Source: Arthrobacter globiformis
GTDB taxonomy: Bacteria; Actinomycetota; Actinomycetes; Actinomycetales; Micrococcaceae
Length of the DNA stretch: 64,000 nt
Direction of reading: 5' to 3'
NCBI RefSeq assembly: GCF_030817195.1
Contig: NZ_JAUSYZ010000001.1
Coordinates: 2,294,001-2,358,000 of the forward strand
Shown: one piece after another, positions 52,325-60,249 of the stretch
Position numbering within the stretch: position 1 is the first letter of the stretch
Layout: every line of letters starts with the position of its first letter
Program-made: the position numbers and the translations under genes
The notes under the pieces: model-generated
Told to the model about the DNA's origin: nothing
The model's input: the letters and a program-made list of their open reading frames with translations, nothing else
The model's database searches: none

Positions 52325-52337
52325 TTGGTAATACCAA
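52325..52337. promoter_or_regulatory. GntR/FadR-type operator B
   Basis: TTGGTAATACCAA, extended by one more pair to CTTGGTAATACCAAG (52324-52338). It lies about 90 bases upstream of the lipoyl carrier start. Confidence 0.75.
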
Positions 52338-52360
52338 GCTGTCCATGGTTAACCTCGGTC

Positions 52361-52780
52361 TCATGACCTGGTTAGTGGGCTGCTTGCTTTATGGACGCCA
52401 GGCCATTCCGGTCCGCGGTGCAGGGATCTGCGGCAGGAACGCTCGGTGTGGAGCTCTTTGCACTGTCCCACGAGGAACGTGGAGGAACCCATAATGACCA
52501 AGGTCAGCATCAAGGTCTGCCGGCGTCCGATCCGGTCACCGAGGGTTCCGAAGATGGCCGCGCCCACGGGCCTGGCCAGGAATCCTGCGGCAAAGGTTGA
52601 AAGTGCCAGTAGCGTTCCTGCCACCGGAGAGAATGACGGGAAAAAGACTGTATTGAATACCAGGGCGGCAATGGAGCCGTAAACGATGAAACCGTAAAAC
52701 TCGAGGGTGTTGCCGATGGTCCCGGCCGACAGCACCCTTCGGGGCGGCGCAGGTCGAGCGCCACCTTTTCTGTCTGTTGA
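52361..52780 (-). pseudogene. MHS-type MFS transporter, N-terminal remnant
   Basis: The frame encodes RVLSAGTIGNTLEFYGFIVY, LSTFAAGFLARPVGAAIFG and LGDRIGRRQTLMLTLVIMG, the first three membrane segments and the conserved loop of metabolite:proton symporters. After SSTFLVG it turns into unrelated sequence and stops; no start codon is clear at the 5' side. About three quarters of the protein is missing. Confidence 0.75.
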
Positions 52781-52800
52781 TTCTGCGACGAACTACTTGT

Positions 52801-52813
52801 TCGGTACTACCAA
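52801..52813. promoter_or_regulatory. GntR/FadR-type operator C, one mismatch
   Basis: TCGGTACTACCAA differs from the consensus TTGGTANTACCAA in one position. It is just upstream of the MFS remnant, whose intact form was probably under the same control, and close to the 3' end of the GntR gene. Confidence 0.55.
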
Positions 52814-52890
52814 ACTGTGCGCTAGCTCATACCACCTGTCAAGAGCAGTACGTTCTGAGTCGTCGCAGACTTCTCATACCTGCCCTTATG

Positions 52891-53574
52891 TCAGCTTTGA
52901 AGGGTTGGCGGTGATGGCGTGGTAAGGACGTCAATGCGGTCGAAATGCCGGTCCACTGCCGTCATTGCTGCTGCTGGATCCCGCTGCTTGATGGCATCAA
53001 GGATGCCGCGGTGCAGGGTCCGCATCTCTTCGACGTCCGAGGACAGGGCGCGCATCCTTTCGCGTCGGGCCGTGACGCTGGCGGCCAAGAGGTCACTGAC
53101 CGCCTCAGCAAAGAAAATAAGTGCCTTGTCTCCGGAGGCTTGAAAGAGGTGGCGGTGGAAGTCCAGGTCTGCTTCGTAGAGTTCTTCGGGTTCTTCTGAT
53201 CGCTCCATCCGCATGACAGCTTCTTCGGCATAGGCAAGGGGGACCGGGTGAATTTGCTCTGCGGCCTGCTTCGCTGCCTGCCGCTCCAAGGCAACGCGGA
53301 CGGACTGGAATGCCTCCCCGGACGCCAGCGGGGAGGCTGCGAGCCCGATCCTCAAGGCATCGGCAACGTCCCCGGGGGCCATGGTGCGGGCGAAAGTACC
53401 GGCAGACCCGCGCCGCTCAAGGGCGCCAACGGCCTCAAGCATTCGCAGACGGCTCCGCAGCGCCGTGCGGGACGCGTGCAAACGCTCAGATAGCTCCCGT
53501 TCGGGCGCGATCCTGCCGCCCGGCCCTACCTCCTCGATCAGCGCCAGGACTTTACTCAGCAGTTCATCCGACAT
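52891..53574 (-). CDS. GntR family regulator, FCD (FadR-like) subfamily
   Basis: The 227-residue protein has an N-terminal winged helix (APERELSERLHASRTALRSR, then LEAVGALERRGSAGTFA) and an all-helical FCD effector domain with the metal/ligand residues in ADLDFHRHLFQASGDKALI and the final AIKQRDPAAAMTAVDRHF. The ATG at 53574 follows GAGAGGAAG. It probably binds the TTGGTANTACCAA palindromes, one of which is 95 bases upstream of its own start, and represses until a carboxylate effector binds. Confidence 0.92.
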   Translation of the reverse strand: MSDELLSKVLALIEEVGPGGRIAPERELSERLHASRTALRSRLRMLEAVGALERRGSAGTFARTMAPGDVADALRIGLAASPLASGEAFQSVRVALERQAAKQAAEQIHPVPLAYAEEAVMRMERSEEPEELYEADLDFHRHLFQASGDKALIFFAEAVSDLLAASVTARRERMRALSSDVEEMRTLHRGILDAIKQRDPAAAMTAVDRHFDRIDVLTTPSPPTLQS

Positions 53575-53668
53575 TGGGTTCTTCTTCCTCTCCAGTTTGG
53601 GCCGCTTGGGCAGACCATGCTTAAGCGTAGGGCCCGTGAGGATCAAACGCACGAGGACTTTCTACTTC

Positions 53669-53681
53669 TTGGTACTACCAA
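53669..53681. promoter_or_regulatory. GntR/FadR-type operator D
   Basis: TTGGTACTACCAA, a perfect inverted repeat. Its place upstream of the GntR gene points to autoregulation. Confidence 0.7.
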
Positions 53682-53841
53682 CCTGCTAAAAAGCGCTTTG
53701 GCGCCGGCTGCTGCCCTGCACGGGGCCGCGCATTAGGGTGGGGCAGCAAAGACGACGCCAGCACGCGGCAGGCAAGATTGTCCCGTACGTATCCAACCGG
53801 AAGTCGTGGAATCGTTGACTTCCCTTAGACGAGCGTGCGCA

Positions 53842-55269
53842 TCAGTGGCTGATGGTCTCCAGAAGAGGGGCTTTGCGGGCTCGGGAGGGAACAAGGATCG
53901 CTGTGACGATTCCTGCCAGGGCGATGACACCACCGGCAGTGAAGGCCGCTTGTGCCCCGACAGCGACCGAGGCGGGATCTGAACCGGTCGATTCAGTCGT
54001 GTAAATCCCGACCAGGACTGCCAGTCCGGCCGCGCCCACGAGCTGCTGAACGGTATTGAGCGCGGCGCTTCCCTGGGCATGAAGCTCATCCGGTAGTGCA
54101 CCAAGCGAGAGAGTGAAAATGGGAGTCCAGCAAAGGGCCTGACCCGCGCAGATCAGAAGGTACGTGAAAAGCATGACCGGCACTGAGGTGGTTTCGTCGA
54201 GGGTGCTCATGAACCACCAACCGGCGGCGATGACGAGTGCACCTGAGACCATGAGTTTTCGAGCCCCCGTGCGGTCGTAGAGCCTGCCTGCGATGAGGGA
54301 CACTACGACAATCGTCAGGCCGCCCGGCGCCATAAACAGTCCGGTCTCGAAGACGCCGAGTCCCAGTTCGTGGAGGGCGAGCGGCAGCAAAACGGTAAGG
54401 CTGAAAGCTCCAGCGACGAGGAACCCGAACTGGACGATTGAAATCGTGAAGGCCCGGCGGGTGAAGATCCGCATGTCCATGAGGGGGGTCGAACTGCGCT
54501 GCAGGCTCACCTGGCGCAGTGCGAAGCCGCCGACACCCAGCAAGCCAAGGGGAACAGCGATCCAGAAAGATGCCGGGATCCCTTCCCCGGCACCCTCACC
54601 CATGGCACTGAGCCCGTATTCCAGGGCGCCAAAGCCGCCGCCGCCAGTCCCAGCGACAGAACGTCGAAAGTGGAACCTGAAGGGGTGGCGTCCAGATTGG
54701 GGATTTTGAGCGCCCCGATGACCCAATCCGAGCAACGCAAACGGGAGGACGATGATGAACAGCCAGCGCCAGCTCAGTTGCGCCATGACCACACCAGAGA
54801 ATGCAGGGGCAACAGCGGGTGCGACAGAAATTACCGCCGTGACCATCGCCATCATCTGGCCCCGTCGCGCAGGTGCAACCATCCCGAAGGTGGTCGCCAG
54901 GAGCAGTGGTACGAGCACGCCGGTGCCCAAAGCCTGGACGATGCGGGTAGCGAGCAGGCGTTCGAAGCCCGGCGCAAGTGTGGCGATAAAAGTTCCGAGG
55001 CTGAATAACCCCATGCTCACTACGAAGACAGGACGGAGCCGGAATCTTTGCAGGATGTACCCCGTTGTGGGAATGATTACCGCCAGCGTCAGCGCATATC
55101 CCGTCGTCAGCCATTGCCCGGTGCTCGCACTGATTCCCAGTTCAGCCATGAAGGTCGGGAGGGCGACTCCTATCACCAGTTCTGACACCAGCGCGATGAA
55201 CGCGGATGCTGCGAGCACGACGATCGTGATGAGCTGGTTCGACGTACGTTTCTCGGTATTCGTGTTCAA
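53842..55269 (-). CDS. DHA2-type multidrug MFS transporter with a frame-swapped loop
   Basis: The 475-residue protein is a 14-segment DHA2 exporter: QWLTTGYALTLAVIIPTTGY, RIVQALGTGVLVPLLLATTF and a long series of hydrophobic segments. Between LPFALLGL and FGALEYGLSAMGEG, about 30 residues (GHRGAQNPQSGRHP...) are unlike the family. In the other frame the same bases give IGALKIPNLDATPSGSTF. An extra base near 54722-54724 and a missing one near 54631-54633 cancel out. The change is in the loop after segment 6, so the exporter may still work. These could also be sequencing errors. Confidence 0.87.
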   Translation of the reverse strand: MNTNTEKRTSNQLITIVVLAASAFIALVSELVIGVALPTFMAELGISASTGQWLTTGYALTLAVIIPTTGYILQRFRLRPVFVVSMGLFSLGTFIATLAPGFERLLATRIVQALGTGVLVPLLLATTFGMVAPARRGQMMAMVTAVISVAPAVAPAFSGVVMAQLSWRWLFIIVLPFALLGLGHRGAQNPQSGRHPFRFHFRRSVAGTGGGGFGALEYGLSAMGEGAGEGIPASFWIAVPLGLLGVGGFALRQVSLQRSSTPLMDMRIFTRRAFTISIVQFGFLVAGAFSLTVLLPLALHELGLGVFETGLFMAPGGLTIVVVSLIAGRLYDRTGARKLMVSGALVIAAGWWFMSTLDETTSVPVMLFTYLLICAGQALCWTPIFTLSLGALPDELHAQGSAALNTVQQLVGAAGLAVLVGIYTTESTGSDPASVAVGAQAAFTAGGVIALAGIVTAILVPSRARKAPLLETISH

Positions 55270-55491
55270 GGTAGCTCCGGGCTGTGTGATGAGCGGTGGG
55301 ATGTCTCGTCCGGTTATGTCATTGGGATTGGCCAGTCAAATTTCTGCGGCGGTCCGTCCCCCGGGTGCAACCTTGCAATGACGTGGACGAGTAATTCGAG
55401 AAAGTTAGCGGAGAGTCTCCGGTTGGCGAGAGGGGAGAAGGCGATTTGAGCGGCGCCAGAGCGAATCGAAGAACCTGGAGTTAGTGCAACC

Positions 55492-55599
55492 TCACGGTCG
55501 CACTAGACGATGCTCATGCTTTACGGCCTCGACTTCTGCCTCGGCCGGCACCTGAATCCAGCACTGATGCCAGCCCCCAGCTTTGGGCACGAATCGCAT
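55492..55599 (-). CDS. Possible small protein or remnant
   Basis: A 35-codon leftward frame (MRFVPKAGGWHQCWIQVPAE, then AEVEAVKHEHRLVRP) lies just after the E2 gene. The composition is protein-like, but there is no convincing ribosome-binding site and no known family. The same frame is open upstream towards the E2 stop. Confidence 0.25.
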   Translation of the reverse strand: MRFVPKAGGWHQCWIQVPAEAEVEAVKHEHRLVRP

Positions 55600-55654
55600 C
55601 AAGAAAGGTCCCACTTTGGCTGGCAGAGCTGATACCGCGAAAATCCTCGGACTT

Positions 55655-56344
55655 TTATAGTGCGGGGATCGGCGCTTCGAGGAGCTCTTTGAGCTGTTTC
55701 AGGAAGAGTGCACCCATGTAGCCGTCAACGGCCCGGTGGTCACAGGTGAGGCTCAGTTCGGCGATCGGCCGCCACTGGCCGGTCCCGGCGTGCATTACGA
55801 ACCGCTGGCGGGCAGAAGCGACGGCGAGGATCGCGACTTGGGGCACGTTGAGGATCGCATCGAAGCGATCGATTCCAAGCATCCCGAGGTTGGAAATGGT
55901 GAAAGTTCCTCCTGTGATGTCGCCCATGCCCAGCTTCTTGGCCCGGGCCCGGTCAACGAGTTCGCGGCGCTTCTGTGCGATGCCCGGCAGGGCGAGGCCG
56001 GACGCGCCGTGAATGACCGGTACGGTCAGCCCGGCGTCCGTGGCAACCGCCAGACCGATGTTGATCTCCCCGTAGGAGGTCACGCCATCTTCGGAGTAGT
56101 GGGCGTTCAGGCCCGGGTGGTCTTGCAGGGCAATAGCCACAGCAGAGATAAGCAGGTCGGTAACCGTGGACTCGGACGAGACTGTCTTCACCGTCAGGGC
56201 ATTTGTCATATCAACCTCGATAGTGAGATGGAACGCCGGAGCCTGCCACGCTGCGACCATCTGGCGTGCCGCAGCACGCCTGACGCCCTTCAGTGCCACA
56301 GTGGTCCCCTGGGGGACTTGAATTTCATTGGCGCTGCTTGTCAT
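55655..56344 (-). CDS. Stand-alone E2 acyltransferase catalytic domain
   Basis: The 229-residue protein is the catalytic domain of 2-oxoacid dehydrogenase E2: GVRRAAARQMVAAWQAPAFH at the N-terminus, INIGLAVATDAGLTVPVI, GGTFTISNLGMLG and the active-site DHRAVDGYMGA. No lipoyl or E1/E3-binding domain precedes it; the ATG has its own ribosome-binding region (AAAAAGGAGCAG). It should work with the free lipoyl carrier at 52008-52235. The two are on the same strand but separated by an exporter and the GntR gene. Confidence 0.92.
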   Translation of the reverse strand: MTSSANEIQVPQGTTVALKGVRRAAARQMVAAWQAPAFHLTIEVDMTNALTVKTVSSESTVTDLLISAVAIALQDHPGLNAHYSEDGVTSYGEINIGLAVATDAGLTVPVIHGASGLALPGIAQKRRELVDRARAKKLGMGDITGGTFTISNLGMLGIDRFDAILNVPQVAILAVASARQRFVMHAGTGQWRPIAELSLTCDHRAVDGYMGALFLKQLKELLEAPIPAL

Positions 56345-56726
56345 GGCTGCTCCTTTTTCTTAGTACGAAATTCTGTCTTCGCTTGGCTGCCGGCGGCTGC
56401 GTCTGCAAGTGCAGCCGCCTGTGGGGAGTTGCGGCGCGGCCCTGGTAGGACGAGCGCGCCAAGGGCCGCTCATGACATAAGGAAAACCCATCGCCTCCCC
56501 TTCGTTTGCTGAGACGGCGAATTCGTTGGGTTCAACCCATCGACAACGGGCTGATGGCAGGGGCTGTGCCGCAGGCACTGGTTGATGGTGACCAGAATGT
56601 GTCCGGCGTCATGGAAGGCGCCGGCGCTGCATTTGAGTTCCCGTGGCGGCTTGGCGGGAAAGGGAGAAGGGCCGGCATTTGCCGTGCCGGACTTCCTCCT
56701 TAGTCATAGCATTTTCGCCTGGCCGA
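56345..56726. other. Intergenic region with no recognisable gene
   Basis: Nearly 400 bases upstream of the E2 gene. No family-like frame is visible. The TTGGTA-type palindrome is not found here, so E2 may be transcribed from further upstream. Confidence 0.4.
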
Positions 56727-57041
56727 TCATGACGGGGCGTCGGATGGTTGGTCACCGGTGGTGGCCAGCACTCCGGGTTGCTTGAGCCCTCCAGCGAGGA
56801 GTTCGGATGTCATCCGGAAGGCGCTGTGGCCGTCAAGCTCCCGGGGCGTGACCCATACTTCGTAGCCACGAGCTGCGTCGTACATCTGCCTGGGTAAGTT
56901 CCCTTCCGCTGCAATCCAGAGGGCGGATGAGTCTGGCATGACAGCGTCAACCAAGCCAGCCCGGACGGTTTTTCCTCCGTGACGGATCTCCACTGGAGCA
57001 TGCAGGAGGTGTTTCCAGTCCCCGTGTTTGTACCCTTTCAT
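56727..57041 (-). CDS. Hypothetical 104-aa protein
   Basis: The frame MKGYKHGDWKHLLHAPVEIR, GGKTVRAGLVDAVMPDSSAL, YEVWVTPRELDGHSAFRMTS has a well-placed AAGGAGATACCT ribosome-binding site before ATG 57041 and no signal peptide. It looks like a small soluble beta-rich protein with no family I can name. In the present sequence the frame is also open upstream into a lipoyl-gene remnant, but the strong site at 57041 argues for an independent start. Confidence 0.65.
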   Translation of the reverse strand: MKGYKHGDWKHLLHAPVEIRHGGKTVRAGLVDAVMPDSSALWIAAEGNLPRQMYDAARGYEVWVTPRELDGHSAFRMTSELLAGGLKQPGVLATTGDQPSDAPS

Positions 57042-57165
57042 AGGTATCTCCTTCGGCTCGGCGACCTGCGTGCCATCCTCCATGAGCCAGTTGCTCACGT
57101 CAGCTTCCGTTCCAGTTCCGAGAATGTCCTGGTCGAACTACAACGTCCACAGGATGTCCTTTCAA
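57042..57165 (-). pseudogene. Lipoyl-domain gene remnant
   Basis: The bases here match the first 35 or so codons of the lipoyl carrier gene at 52008-52235: GACGTTGTAGT near the start, then codons for ADVSNWLMEDGTQV against ADVSEWLIEDGTQV. A frame change occurs near the beginning and the lipoyl Lys part is lost. A TTGGTANTACCAA palindrome lies about 90 bases upstream, just as in the intact gene, so a whole promoter-gene unit was once duplicated. Confidence 0.75.
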
Positions 57166-57242
57166 CGTGTGGTTCTCGAGCGGACCACGCGAGTCGAAGT
57201 CCGCGGGATACACGCAATTACTATGGCCGCTCCAAAGTCTAA

Positions 57243-57255
57243 TTGGTAATACCAA
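57243..57255. promoter_or_regulatory. GntR/FadR-type operator E
   Basis: TTGGTAATACCAA, identical to operator B. The surrounding sequence differs from that around operator B, which suggests selection on the site itself. Confidence 0.7.
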
Positions 57256-57383
57256 GAAGTCCACCGGGGGTCAGAGCATCGTTTCCAGCAGCCTTATACC
57301 CTGTTCGGCGAATGCGATAACCTGCCTTCCGTAAAGCTACGGCCGAGGGGCAAGCCGCAATGACAGCACCGGTAGGGGATCGG

Positions 57384-57963
57384 GTCACTCCAGCTTGGCG
57401 TGGCGCAGGTACTGGTAGACGGTTTCCCTGCTGATGCGTTAGTCACGGGCAAGTAAGGCTTTCGGTACACCGGTGCCGGCGCGCTGGCCAGTTCGGCGGC
57501 CCGTTCCGGCGTGAGGATCTTTTTCCTCCCTTTGTAGGCACCACGCTGTATAGCCAGGGCGATGCCTTCCCGCTGGCGTTCCCTTATTAGGGAGCGTTCA
57601 AATTCGGCGAAAGCACCCATCACGGAGAGCATGAGGTTGGCCATAGGGGAGTCCTCGCCGGTGAAACCGGGTTCTCCTTGACGAACTCCACCCGCACGCC
57701 CTTGCGGGTTAGGCCTTGGACGAGAGCACGTAAGTCGTCGAGGTTGCGGGCGAGCCGGTTCATTCTGTGCACTACGACGGTGTCCCCCATCTCTGGGGAA
57801 CCGCAGCAGTTCCGTGGGCTGTGGCCTGGCGGTGTCTCTGCCGGAGGCCTTGTCCGTGAAGATCCGGTCCAGGACCTGGCCTTCGAGCTGGCGTTTCTCG
57901 TTCTGGTCCAGGATGCTCACCAGCACGTACTCGATACGCTGTCCGGCCGACTGCTGCCTCCAA
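57384..57963 (-). pseudogene. Serine recombinase (Pin/resolvase) pseudogene
   Basis: This copy aligns along its length with the intact recombinase at 58218-58796: DQNEKRQLEGQVLDRIFTDK, GEDSPMANLMLSVMGAFAEF and YKGRKKILTPERAAEL are preserved, but several insertions and deletions change the frame near the start, in the middle and in the C-terminal helix-turn-helix. The catalytic Ser segment is out of frame with the rest. Confidence 0.85.
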
Positions 57964-57969
57964 ACCTTG

Positions 57970-58015
57970 GCCTGTGAGGTTGAGTTCTAGAACCGTCCTA
58001 TAACGAGGTCAAGCC
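57970..58015. repeat. Upstream flank of recombinase pseudogene
   Basis: The segment GAGGTTGAGTTCTAGAAC and following bases match 58806-58851 upstream of the intact recombinase. The TTCTAGAA centre is palindromic, as in recombinase binding sites. Confidence 0.6.
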
Positions 58016-58217
58016 CCTGACACTCCCTTGTCAGGTTGGGGTGTTCCCTAGTCGGACATGCACTCGTGCACGCGAGCCAGGTTTCCGGGCTTGATGAATC
58101 CGGCTGCCTGGTCCTACAGCGATGCTCAGAAGGCTCGAATAGTTTGAAATCGAATATGCACGCGTACCAGTAGTCGCCCCTTCTTTGTGTGAGGCTGAAA
58201 TCGGCAGGGGAGGACCT
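58016..58217. other. Spacer between the two recombinase copies
   Basis: About 200 bases with no family-like frame. Confidence 0.4.
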
Positions 58218-58796
58218 TCACTCCAGCTTTATGTGGCGCAGGTACTGGTAGACGGTCTCGCGGCTGATCCCGTAGTCACGGGCAAGGAGGGCCTTCGGGA
58301 CACCGGTCCCGGCGCGTTGGACCAGCTCGGCGGCCCGTTCCGGTGTGAGGGTCTTTTTCCGCCCCTTGTAGGCACCGCGCTGTTTAGCCAGGGCGATGCC
58401 TTCCCGCTGTCGTTCCCTGATGAGGGAGCGTTCGAATTCGGCGAAGGCACCCATGACGGAGAGCATGAGGTTGGCCATGGGGGAGTCCTCGCCGGTGAAA
58501 ACCTGGCTCTCCTTGACGAACTCCACCTGCACGCCCTTGTGGGTCAGGCCCTGGACGAGAGCACGCAGGTCGTCGAGGTTGCGGGTGAGCCGGTCCATGC
58601 TGTGCACAACCAGGGTGTCCCCATCGCGGGCGAACCCAAGAAGCTCAGTCAGCTGTAGCCTGCCGGTGTCCCTGCCGGAGGCCTTATCCGTAAAGACCCG
58701 GTCCAGAACCTGGCCTTCGAGCTGACGTCTCTCGTTCTGGTCTACGGTGCTTACCCGCACATACCCGATCCGCTGTCCGGCCACTGCTGCCTCCAA
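58218..58796 (-). CDS. Serine recombinase (Pin/resolvase family)
   Basis: The 192-residue protein is a complete small serine recombinase: catalytic S16 in IGYVRVSTVDQ, VVHSMDRLTRNLDDLRALVQ with the conserved Arg pair, the long E helix MANLMLSVMGAFAEFERSLI with RERQREGI, and a C-terminal helix-turn-helix (KALLARDYGISRETVYQYLR). It inverts or resolves DNA at paired sites. The upstream segment with GCTCTAGAGC is a candidate binding site. A decayed copy lies 250 bases downstream. Confidence 0.94.
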   Translation of the reverse strand: MEAAVAGQRIGYVRVSTVDQNERRQLEGQVLDRVFTDKASGRDTGRLQLTELLGFARDGDTLVVHSMDRLTRNLDDLRALVQGLTHKGVQVEFVKESQVFTGEDSPMANLMLSVMGAFAEFERSLIRERQREGIALAKQRGAYKGRKKTLTPERAAELVQRAGTGVPKALLARDYGISRETVYQYLRHIKLE

Positions 58797-58805
58797 ACCT
58801 TCGCC

Positions 58806-58851
58806 TGTGAGGTTGAGCTCTAGAGCCGTCCTACAAGGAAGTCAAGACCCC
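58806..58851. promoter_or_regulatory. Candidate recombination/operator site of the recombinase
   Basis: GAGGTTGAGCTCTAGAGC and following bases contain the palindrome GCTCTAGAGC just upstream of the recombinase start and are repeated at 57970-58015. Confidence 0.5.
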
Positions 58852-58954
58852 GCGTTAACTCATGGGAAAGGTCCGCGCAGCAGGATACGTTGCCTCATTG
58901 GAAAAGGTCCGGGAAGAGGCGAGGCGCGGACATCCTTGAGGGATGGGACTGACG

Positions 58955-59118
58955 ATGAGCCAGCGCAAGGCCGTCACTGTGATCAAGGCCCGGGCGTATG
59001 TCCGCGGGAGCCGGCTGGAGAAGGTGCGGATCCTGGACGAACTGGTGGAGCTGACGGGCTGGAACCGGGACTACGCGCGGCGGGCTTTGCGTCAGGCTTT
59101 GGAGCTGAAGCCGGTACG
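58955..59118 (+). pseudogene. Integrase-core transposase, N-terminal stub
   Basis: From ATG 58955 the frame reads MSQRKAVTVIKARAYVRGSR, KVRILDELVELTGWNRDYAR and RALRQALELKPVR. This is the N-terminal DNA-binding part of a large DDE/integrase-core transposase. After residue 55 it runs directly into the antisense of the permease pseudogene, so the catalytic part is missing. GAGGGATGGG precedes it. Confidence 0.7.
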
Positions 59119-59751
59119 ACCCCCGAAGTTGCCGTCGAAGACGTTCTCCGGCTTGACGGCCTCCACGGTCAGTCCCGGGCCCATGGCGATGCCGATGATC
59201 GTCGCCAGGAGGATCGCCACCTCGAGCAGGAGGAAGATCCCGAGCACAAGCGTATTCAGCTCGATGCCACGCAGGCCTACGAGCCAGACGAAGAGCAGCA
59301 CCGCGAAGGTGAACACGGGCCAGGGAACGGTGACGCCGAACTCGGCTTCGAAGATGTAAGAGCCGAAGTAGCCAGCGTATGCGAGCGGGACGAGCAGGAC
59401 GACGTTGTATGTGCATTGTGCGACCCAGCCGGCGGCGACACCGGCCGGACGGCTGATGCCGGCGGTGACGTACGAATAGAACGCGCCGGCGTTCGTGATG
59501 CGGCGGCTCATGGCTGCGAAGGGGACGGCGAAGAGGGTGAGGATGACGCCGGCGATGAGGAACATCGCCGGCGCACCCACGCCGTTGCCGAGACCGACGG
59601 CGAGCGGGGCGTTTCCGGCAGCGGACGTTAGCGTGGCCTGGAAGCCCATCACGAGGAAGACGAGCGCGGGGGCGCCGATGGCACCGGCCCGGAGAGCGGT
59701 CGTTGGGGCCTTCTACGAAGACGAGGTTGGAGGAGGATGCGTGGCGGTCAT
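59118..59751 (-). pseudogene. APC permease, truncated and with an early stop
   Basis: The frame from ATG 59751 has a TAG at codon 13 (59713-59715), then continues in phase as ALRAGAIGAPALVFLVMGFQ, RRITNAGAFYSYVTAGISRP and PENVFDGNFGG. It is clearly paralogous to the permease at 39181-40635. The 3' half is replaced by the transposase stub at about 59118-59125. A restart at GTG 59652 could make a 186-residue fragment, too short for transport. Confidence 0.85.
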
Positions 59752-59805
59752 GCGCGGGTTTCCTTGCTCGGGGGAGGGGGGTCGGCGAGAGAGATAGCGG
59801 GGGAT

Positions 59806-60228
59806 TTAGCCTAGGGTGACGTCGATCTGCTCGACGTGGGCCTCCGCGGTGCCGCGGAACGCGGTCACCTCGATCTCGGCCTTGTATGCGCCGGCGAGTG
59901 GGCTGCACGTCGTGGTGAGCGCCGGATCAATGCCGCGGAACGTCTCGCCGAGCACTGCGAGCACCTCGTCGAGGTCGTCCATGTTCGGCACGAACACCTG
60001 CGCGCGGACGACGTCGGCGAGCGTCGCGCCGACCGCGCCGAGTGCGCCGGCCACGTTCTTCAGGGCGAAGCGGATCTGCTCGCCAGCGGATTCGGGCATC
60101 AGCCGCGTCGAGTAGTCGATGCCCGCGGTGTTGGACACGAAGATCCAGTCGCCGACGACGAACGCGCGCGAATAGCTGACGGATGTTTCGAACTTGCTGC
60201 CGGTCTTGACTTTGGTGAAGGCGGTCAT
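59806..60228 (-). CDS. RidA family protein
   Basis: The 140-residue protein matches the RidA/YjgF family: SRAFVVGDWIFVSNTAGID, AGEQIRFALKNVAGALGAVG, DVVRAQVFVPNMDDLDEVLA (with the conserved Arg) and LTTTCSPLAGAYKAEIEVTA. RidA hydrolyses reactive enamine/imine intermediates released by amine- or amino-acid-metabolising flavoenzymes. It follows the FAD amine oxidase gene in one operon, which fits removal of the imine product. Confidence 0.93.
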   Translation of the reverse strand: MTAFTKVKTGSKFETSVSYSRAFVVGDWIFVSNTAGIDYSTRLMPESAGEQIRFALKNVAGALGAVGATLADVVRAQVFVPNMDDLDEVLAVLGETFRGIDPALTTTCSPLAGAYKAEIEVTAFRGTAEAHVEQIDVTLG

Positions 60229-60249
60229 GGGATTCCTTTCGGTTTGTGC

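Noticed and set aside
57294..57926. Leftward 210-codon frame as a working recombinase
   Set aside because: Alignment with the intact copy shows several frame changes that destroy the catalytic and DNA-binding segments.
58747..59631. 294-codon rightward frame across the recombinase and permease remnants
   Set aside because: It joins non-coding DNA with antisense of the permease pseudogene; only the transposase stub in another frame is protein-like.
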